From Elysia marginata (lineage: Eukaryota; Mollusca; Gastropoda; Plakobranchidae), in assembly GCA_019649035.1 (NCBI GenBank), contig BMAT01011438.1:80813-103237 (forward strand): a stretch of 22,425 bases of DNA, given 5' to 3'. The notes under the pieces were generated by a model. That model did no database searches, was not told the origin of the DNA, and saw only the letters and a list, made by a program, of their open reading frames with translations. Positions 10,301 through 19,300 of this stretch are shown here, in pieces. The translations under genes were made by a program, and so were the position numbers. Numbering within the stretch: position 1 is the stretch's first letter; each line of letters begins with the position of its first letter.

Positions 10301-13300
10301 GTTAGTGCGAGAGTAATCATGCTAGATCNNNNNNNNNNNNNNNNNNNNNNNNNNNNNNNNNNNNNNNNNNNNNNNNNNNNNNNNNNNNNNNNNNNNNNNN
10401 NNNNNNNNNNNNNNNNNNNNNNNNNNNNNNNNNNNNNNNNNNNNNNNNNNNNNNNNNNNNNNNNNNNNNNNNNNNNNNNNNNNNNNNNNNNNNNNNNNNN
10501 NNNNNNNNNNNNNNNNNNNNNNNNNNNNNNNNNNNNNNNNNNNNNNNNNNNNNNNNNNNNNNNNNNNNNNNNNNNNNNNNNNNNNNNNNNNNNNNNNNNN
10601 NNNNNNNNNNNNNNNNNNNNNNNNNNNNNNNNNNNNNNNNNNNNNNNNNNNNNNNNNNNNNNNNNNNNNNNNNNNNNNNNNNNNNNNNNNNNNNNNNNNN
10701 NNNNNNNNNNNNNNNNNNNNNNNNNNNNNNNNNNNNNNNNNNNNNNNNNNNNNNNNNNNNNNNNNNNNNNNNNNNNNNNNNNNNNNNNNNNNNNNNNNNN
10801 NNNNNNNNNNNNNNNNNNNNNNNNNNNNNNNNNNNNNNNNNNNNNNNNNNNNNNNNNNNNNNNNNNNNNNNNNNNNNNNNNNNNNNNNNNNNNNNNNNNN
10901 NNNNNNNNNNNNNNNNNNNNNNNNNNNNNNNNNNNNNNNNNNNNNNNNNNNNNNNNNNNNNNNNNNNNNNNNNNNNNNNNNNNNNNNNNNNNNNNNNNNN
11001 NNNNNNNNNNNNNNNNNNNNNNNNNNNNNNNNNNNNNNNNNNNNNNNNNNNNNNNNNNNNNNNNNNNNNNNNNNNNNNNNNNNNNNNNNNNNNNNNNNNN
11101 NNNNNNNNNNNNNNNNNNNNNNNNNNCATCAGCTGTTACTGTTAGTGCTAACAAGAAACTAAAGTGTCTTTCATATGTGACCAAACTTTATGTTATTGAC
11201 AAAGATGAAATAAGAAATATAAGTAAGGCAGACATTTTCTGTGGATACAGCGTTGCCTCAGGTAAACGATCCAACTAACTGCCGAGCCACAATTGACTCC
11301 TCTTTGTGCACTCAAATTAAACCATGAGAGAAGATAAAGCAAAAAAGGAAGAGTGCAAAGACAGGCGGACAGAGACAGAGGGAAGGATAGAGAGATAGAT
11401 ATTATAATGAAACTAAGCAAAAACAAAAACAGCTGAAGTCTGGCAGTGTCACTATCCTTTAAGGACATGCTTATTCATTTTGGCCATCAAGGGACACAAC
11501 CATTTTACTGAAGTTTCATGCTCAATGGTTTTTCTCTTGAAGTTGAACTGATTAAAGAACATTTTATCATTACTCTCATGTTTTCCTCTAGTATAGAGCC
11601 TACATTGTGTTTTCAAATCGTTTTAGAACAATCTTGTATTCAACAAGATCTCGGGTTCAACAAGAATATAATGCCAGGCCCTACTATCTCCTTATAGCCA
11701 AGGTTCACTGTATTTAGCTCCAATTTGGTTTTATGAAGTGATAAGCCCACCAACTATCAGCGTTTGTTGTAGTCTGTATTTCACTTGAATGGTTTTTTTT
11801 TTTTTTGGTGATGTCTAACAGAAAGTGAGGCGGAGAGTGATGACGAAGCCTATGGGTTTTCCAGAAACAATAATGCCAACATCAACTTTAATGCCAAACC
11901 TCGGAAGAGCATTTTGAAAAACACACCAGAGTAAGTTTTTTAAAAAATCTTTACACCAATTCCATTATTTTTTTTTGTTTTATATAACAACTGGCGTAAT
12001 GGATTAGGCTCAGCAGGCAGTCTAAAAAAAATGTCTGAACACTTCACTGCCCAAGCATAAAAGCTGGCAGAAAATTCTAAATTTTGTAGTATTGCTTTCT
12101 TTTGGCTTCCTTTAATAAAATGAAGACTTTTTTCAAAATGGATATATATCTACAGTTGCTGTTTAGAGGAATGCATTATTTCTGATTCAATCACTGGGTG
12201 AAAATGATAACTTCATTGGTCATGTCAGATATGATACACAGGGCAGTGATGAGTTAAAGTTTGTACTTCCTTTACTATTCTTACTTATGTTCATTGATGC
12301 AAAAAGAGATATTTGATGGATTTGAAAATTCCATCTGCTTTAATAATCTTGGTTTGTTTCTCATTTATCCATTCTAATCAACTCCCTCTTCCCTCCAGAA
12401 CCCCAGCATTGAGGAAGGCCAGCTCAGCAGGCAGGGGCCTCAACAGAGTACATATCTTCATCTCCAAGACTGTCATCAAGCCAGAGACCTGTGTCGTAGT
12501 AAGTTGTAACGTGTTCAATCAAGTGCATAATTTTCTCATTACTTTTAATTGAAAAATGTCATTTAAATTAAAAATATATCAAACATTTTTCTTTGAGGAC
12601 TGAGGCAGTTAAATCTATATCTATCTATCTATCCATCTTGCGGCTGCAGTCGAAACAGTTGCCATGACCATTTTTTTCCCCACCTTTCACTGTCCTCGAT
12701 TTCACAAGCGAGATAGTACTGTGTTATCCCTGTATCCTGTTCAAGTTGATCAAAGTGTGTACATCGCTGTCCACCGAGGTTTCTTTCCCCATGTTTCGGT
12801 TCCCACAGGATCAGTTCATCTACTGGATATTTTTTGTTTCTCCGGCAGTGGTTGCTGAATGTGAGGCACAGTATCTTTATTGTGGTTGGGATGCTTGGCA
12901 ATTTACTGTACCTGGCTTTATTTGAGATTTTGTCGTGCCATGTTACTCCTTTGACTACTCTAAGCATCTTTGTGTATTCACCATCTAGCGTTCATGCTTG
13001 CTGTCTTTGTTATGGTCCATGCTGCTGATCCATATAAGAGAACAGTTTCTGTGGCCGTTCTACAAAACTTTTTTTTTTTGGTTCTGCCTTCAATTCTGAT
13101 CTCCAAATTTTATGAAGTTTGGATGGCGCTTACAAAGCCTTTTCAATTTTGTGATTTATATCCTTTAAGCAGGTATTCACCCATGCTCCCAAATATTGAA
13201 AGTCCTCTACTTTGTTCAGCACATCTCCGTCTATTGTTTTCAGTTCTCCTTTGTCTTGATTGAAGAGCAATTCTTTCGTTTTGGAGCTGTTGATATGTAG

Positions 13301-16300
13301 CCGTATTTGCCTTGTTGCTTGTTCTAGCTGTGTTAGTAATATTTGCGCTTCATTTAGGTTGTTCGACTTTAATGCTAAGTCATCCGCAAAATCAGCATCG
13401 CAAAGCACTTTTGTTGGGTGTCGCCTGCTTCTAGTTCTATTGACTAGAAGATAAATACTAGATTTGTTCCTCTTCAGTTGTTTGCCTCTTGACATAGTCA
13501 CGATTAAGCGTAATTAAGAGATATGGCCTAGTTAAGTCAGCAAAAAGGAAAGGTCATTTTGGTTTTTGTAACTAATTGTTTTTGATAAACTGAAATGATA
13601 CTTTGGCCCAAACTTGTGACTGTTCAATTGTAATGGAATGAAAAATTATTAAATGGTTACATACTTCCAGAATTTTCATACATTTGAGATGAAAAAATTT
13701 TCGGGTCACAGCCTAGGCAAAAACTACAGCATTATTCTTTATAATTATGGGCAAAACTACAAAGATTTGTCATAATCTCAATCTGATCAGGCCCAGTGTG
13801 AGATGCTCAAAACTTAAGTTTGTGATAGAAAGAAAAAGTTTATTTGATGCTGGACTAAAAATCCCACATTGCTTTTTGTGTTCAAAGTTAGTTGAATTTG
13901 CCATCTTTGAAATAAAGCAGTTGAATTGAGTTAACAATTTAGATGGCTGAGTACTTGATGATAACATTACCTTTGGCTGTAGCCATGATGAAAAATTATA
14001 AGTAAAATTTTGTCATAAATTCAGAGAACAAGAAAGGTTTTGTTTTATATTTGTTTAGACAAAATCATTTTTTCTGTCTTTGTAACTTAGGTCTGATGCA
14101 TCTATGTTTAGCATTGCTATGATCAAGACGTAAAGTTGTTGCTACGAAGTTCTCACTAATCATATTCCCCTAATACATAAGAATTACACCTGATGACCTT
14201 CTACTAACTGTGTGTGCGTAAAGTATCATCTTTGCAGGTTTCTTAAGCCGTTTGTGCAGCTGTCAATTTTCTATCATTGAAACAATACAATTTGCACCAG
14301 TTGTAGCTATTAGAAGCTTCAGTAAAGCTGTTATCTGTTCAATATACACATATTTACATTGTTCCTCAGTGTGGCAAACGAGTGCGTTTTAGCAAGCCTG
14401 CCCTGAAGTGCAAAGGTATGAAGTTGATTTTGTAGTAAACCGAATTAAAAACTTGACTGAATAATTTTGCCTTCATGTAAAGTAAAGGTGTTTTTATTAT
14501 ATTTGTTTTTGTGTTGTAGTTTTTCAAATGCAGATTTTTAGCATTTGTGTTTTACAAAAAGTAAAAGTAAAACTCACGGTTATTCCAAGGTATGAGTTAC
14601 TCACAGTAATGATACTACAGTAGTGCTCAACTATAGCGGGTCCTCTGAGGAATCCCCTGTTTTCTCAATATAAAACCTATTACCTTTACATGAGTACATC
14701 GCGCAAGAACAGGCCCAAACATGGATACAGCGGAAAGAATAGAGCGAGTTTTAGAGGAATTAGAGTAAGAACTTAAACAAGGAACATGTCCGTAAACATA
14801 GCGGGCAAGTCTGTATAAGACCGTAAGCTCATTGTGGATTTGGCTTGTGGTTGCATTGCATTGTGCCAGCCATTGCAAGTTTTGTGCATGTCTTTGTCTA
14901 GTTCACAAGTTGGTGTGCATTGTATTAGGCCTAGGGGAAGGGAGAGTAGGGCTGTCATTGGCCTGTCCAGTGCAGTGAGAGGAAGCACTGTATGCTTAGA
15001 GCGAGATGTTACTATATGATGCCTGTATGATGATACTCTATTTCTAAGCTTATACAAGTACTATAGGTAAAACAATATGGATATAGAGGGGAGCGAAGGG
15101 ATGGGAAGAATAAGGTTCAGTGCCTAGTAGATGTGAGTGCCATGAACGCAGAGTTTGTTTTTTTTAAAATTTTTTTTTATAACTGCCTTTTATATTTGTA
15201 TTGCGGGAACATGCCTACAGCGGGATTCTTCTTCTGGACCTAAAAGTCCCGCAGTAAACATGTTCTACTTTATTAAGGTTACTCTTTTTTGTAGAGGATG
15301 TCTAGAATATTGGTAGATAAAAAAAAAGGGATTGTACAATAAATTTGAGTATAACTTATTGAAACTTAACTAAGAAAGCAACAAAAAAACCAAACAATTA
15401 ATTTTAGTCGCCATTTAAACAAAAAATCTTATCTGTGGACTTCCAAGACAAGATATGTAACAAAATTGAACATATTTTCTTCTTCCTTCCTTTTTCTTCA
15501 GAGTGTCGAGCTGTGGTCCACCCCGAGTGCCGAGACAAACTTCCTCTTCCGTGTATTCCCTCAGTCGCCAGTACACCTGGGACCAACAAACTGTCAGAGG
15601 TCGGTGAATGGTTTCATTTTTGCTGCTTTCCCAACCTGTCCCATGCGTACATATGTTAAAATCCTAGCCAGTCAACTGATGAGCTCTAGATGTAATGAAA
15701 TGGTCTCCAATAGAGAATCTCTTATATATAGGTCTTTTACAAAACTTGGATAGATTGTTTTTTTAGACTGATCAGTTGACTTATTCATCAGAGACATGAA
15801 TAGTTTTTAAAAAGTTACAATAATTTGTTTCATTAATTTGGTTTGCACAACATTGTGAGTGTAAGGTGTACAGAGTAGCTTCACAGTGTCTGTCATTAGA
15901 TGTTTTGTTTCCTTCCAACTTGTGATAAAACTCAGTAGTTTGAAATCTAAATTGTTTTTAAAGCTTACTGAAAATAAAGTGCACATCATATTTCTTTACT
16001 TTAGACCTTCTTCATTGAATACTTCTCAAAGCAATGTAAAGCAACAAACATTTTGTGCAGTGCCAAAATAAAAGATTATTAGCTTATATTGTATTGAATA
16101 GTGACATCCCTGTAAGCAAACCAGACTATTGACTTTCAACCTACAACTATTTCAACATGTTGATTTCAGGGCATCATCTCAGATTTCGCACCATCTGAAA
16201 GACCTATGATTCCTCGACTTGTGGTAAGCCATTGCTGTTTGGTAAATCTCTATAGAGCAGGCATTCCTAGAGCTGTATAGCTGTTAGACCCCTCGGCACA

Positions 16301-19300
16301 AACTTGCTTTTGAAAGGAATTTTAAATAATTGGCCATTAGTCTAGAGGTCCCAGGTTTGACCCCCCAGTCCAAGCTCCCCCCCTAAGCCCATCTGTACCC
16401 ACCCAGCATTGATTAAATAGCCAGGTTTCTTAAGACTTGTTGAAGAAAGCAGTACTGTTTACAAAGAATAATGAGAACCATAGCTCCAGTAGGTTTGATG
16501 TAATGTATTGCTTTGCCAACTGACCTAAAAAAACATCACTCCCTTTGATGACATGGGTATCAATGTACAATTTTGTAAAACTAATTAACATGTTTACTAT
16601 TGTGTTTTTTAAAATGTTTACCTCTGCTGTGTCAGAGATTGGAAACAAATTATTTCCGCATTGGTCAAAAAGTGGTTAAAAGAAAAGATGCCACCAAAAA
16701 CGTTTATGAATGAGCTCTAATCCTGTCTTCTCATGGCACACAATTTGTTTTGGCTTGTCATAGCAGCCATTGATCTAGCAGCCCTATCATAAGCCAATTC
16801 ACAAGTCTCTAAATCTTTGTCCCATTTGGAGCACCCAAGTTTTTTGTGCTATTTTTGCAAAACATATTTAATCTTGTGGCTGCCGAGAAAATAACTGGCA
16901 GGTGAGCAAACTACATTTCATACGTTAGATATTGCCCCCTTTCTGTGAAGTTTTATAAAGGGAAAAAATATATATGTATATGACCTAAAAAAGTAAAAAG
17001 TATGCTTTCTTGTTGTTCTCTTTTTGTCAGGTGAACTGTGCCAACGAAATAGAAACTCGAGGTTTGAATGAAGTTGGCATATACCGAGTGCCTGGGTAAG
17101 TATCAATAGCTAACGATCATAGCATCATAGTATATATAGTAAGGTTGATCACAAAAAGTAAGCTGTTGTGACTGGAGGAAACTAAAGAGTGTGAAACAGA
17201 GTGAGGTTTCTAGTAGTTCCATGCCATGAAAGAAACGAAATGTTTTGCGTCCAGGGTGAATGAGTTGGATCTCACAATATTGAAACTTTTGTTGTAAAAC
17301 ATGTAGAAAAATAAGAAAAAAAATCGTCATTTTCATGAAAAAGAAACTTTCAACTTCTGAACTCTTCGCCCTGGATGCAAGACATATCATCGCAGTTTGT
17401 TGTAAACAAGCCCAGCGTCTTCACAAGGAACAAGACTATAGCAAATAGGATAAAAGCAGCTCGTTGACAGTAATGTAATGCAGGGTGCCAAAGTTATCTC
17501 TTTTTTGTAATTATGTACTTTATGTGGGTATCATCATTCACCTAGATTGTCAAAAGTAATGAATTGAACCCAAAGGCAATTGATTTTCAGAGCTTGAAGT
17601 AGACAAACAGGGATATCATTTTAGTGTAATGAAGTGTGTAGAAGTTGGGCGGTTGGAAATCTTTTTCAAATAGCTGTATAGGTGGCAAATCATATCAATA
17701 CTAAAATGTTTTTTTTTGTCCAAAAATATATTTGAGTATCAGTACTAGCTTCATTGGCAAAATATGACGAGGGGTTCAGAATGTCATAAGATTATTACAA
17801 TATTGCGTCTGAAAAGATCAATCCTTAGGTGTTAAAAGTAATCTTCATTTTTGTCACCTTAAAAAGTAATAACAGTTGATTACCACTACCACTGTCATGT
17901 CCTTATCTTTTGCTGTTTTATGACTATTGTGGATGAACTCTTCACAAATTCTTTATCCCTATCCTCATAGGTCAGACAAAGACCAAAAAGAGCTCAAAGA
18001 AAAGTTTCTCAAAGGCAGACATCCCCACCTTGTGAGTGAAATCAAGTTACGAAGTCTACTATCTGTTTTATGCTTTTGTTTCAAGCATTTGCTTCATACA
18101 GTTTTTAGACATATAGTTTAATATTGGCCACAGTTTCCTTGTGGAACAAATTGGTTGTGTGTACAGCACAGAATTTATTGTATAAATAAAGTAAAAACTA
18201 AAATAAAAAAAAAAAGAAACAAAACAATTACTAGCTCACAGATGCAAGGCAGTAGTATTAATTATTCATTGTGATTTTTTATACTGTCACTGTGTGAAAG
18301 ACACACAATCTATATTTTAAAAGTAATTCATGGATGTCTCTATTGCTTTGTTTTGTGTTCTTGTGTTTTGTTACCAGTCCAACATTCATGACATCCATGT
18401 GGTGTGTGGCTGCCTCAAGGATTTTCTACGTGGCCTCAAAGAGCCACTGGTCACCTTTCACCTTTGGCCTAGTTTTGTAGATGCTGCAGGTAGGTTTATT
18501 ACAAAACGGGCAATGTTTTAATTATAACCATATAACTTTAAAAAAAAGGAAACTTTTAACAGATCCTTTTTGGGTTTATATTTTTTGAATTTAAATTATC
18601 AAATATGTTCAGATGATAAGATACATTTTATTGATCTATTATGGAAGTTTTGCATGGACATTGTGCTGAAACAAGTGACATATAGTTTGACTATTATGTT
18701 TTGCTCTCAAGCACAGAAACATATTAAACATACATAGTTTAATACCACAAGACTGTAGGTTAAACAAACGCTTTTTCAACAGAAGCAAGTTTCTCGCTCT
18801 CCCTCTCATTCTCTCATCTCTCACCTCTCTTATATTTCTCCCCACGGCCATGAATCAGAGTTGCCACTTTTCCGGCAATTGCGTGGGCTCCGTCAAAATT
18901 CCGGCAAGGTTCAAGTAAACCTTGGTTGTCTGCCAGAAATCATCGAAAATAATATTGACGGAAAGAAAAATGGAAGCAGAATTCATTTTCATCCAGCAGT
19001 GGGAGTTAAGTCCCCTCTGTAACTGATGGAAATGAGCCACTGAGCATGTGCAAACAATAATATCCAGAAACATTTCATTGCCTTACAGACTGTCTACATC
19101 GCTAGTGCTAGTCTTTTGACTTAAACTGTTAAAGCTCAGTGAATGACGGAATTACACATCCACATCAATGTTTATGCTGTTCTCAATAGAAAACCTTCAC
19201 AATCAAGGGATTTTTTACCTACACATTTGATAGAATTTTTAGTGCTGGATTATTAGATTTAGATCTATCTTTTCATACCAATTCTTTGAAAATGGATTTA

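Larger units (their letters stand above)
9013..11710. mobile_element. Candidate pogo/Tigger-like insertion(s), ends inverted
   Basis: TA at 9011-9012 is followed by CAGTGAACCTCGAATTCAAC. At the far side AGGTTCACTG (11701-11710) is followed by TA. The two ends are a perfect 10-bp inverted repeat (CAGTGAACCT) flanked by TA, as in pogo/Tigger elements. Inside each end the sequence has the TTCAACAA/CTCGG style of such termini. No transposase frame is visible, and part lies in the assembly gap. The ends may belong to one element or to two nested ones, since another left-type terminus starts at 9431. Confidence 0.45.
8668..11821 (+). other. RACGAP1 intron 6, transposon-rich, with assembly gap
   Basis: A 3.15-kb phase-1 intron, the largest in the window. 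It contains pogo/Tigger-like termini at 9013, 9431 and 11710, family B repeat copy 2 (9333-9430), a C17 run (10226-10242) and the gap 10329-11126. About 9540-10225 has low-complexity and purine/pyrimidine mixed sequence with nothing recognised. The acceptor is a T15-class tract followed by TCTAACAG. Confidence 0.75.

Noticed and set aside
10198..11278. Three long open frames of 270-328 codons across the gap on both strands
   Set aside because: They consist almost entirely of N and are open only because no stop can be read.
15435..15753. Longer frames overlapping exon 10
   Set aside because: Only 15502-15599 in the C1 frame is conserved; the rest is flanking intron or the wrong frame.
18032..18121. 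Read-through extension of exon 13
   Set aside because: The frame continues about 30 codons but is hydrophobic and unlike the family, whereas the GTGAGT donor gives an exact match to RACGAP1 through exon 14.
18850..19090. Possible extra exon or CpG-rich regulatory block with two TTCCGGCAA motifs
   Set aside because: There is no open frame with conserved content, exons 14 and 15 already join in phase, and no known element was recognised.
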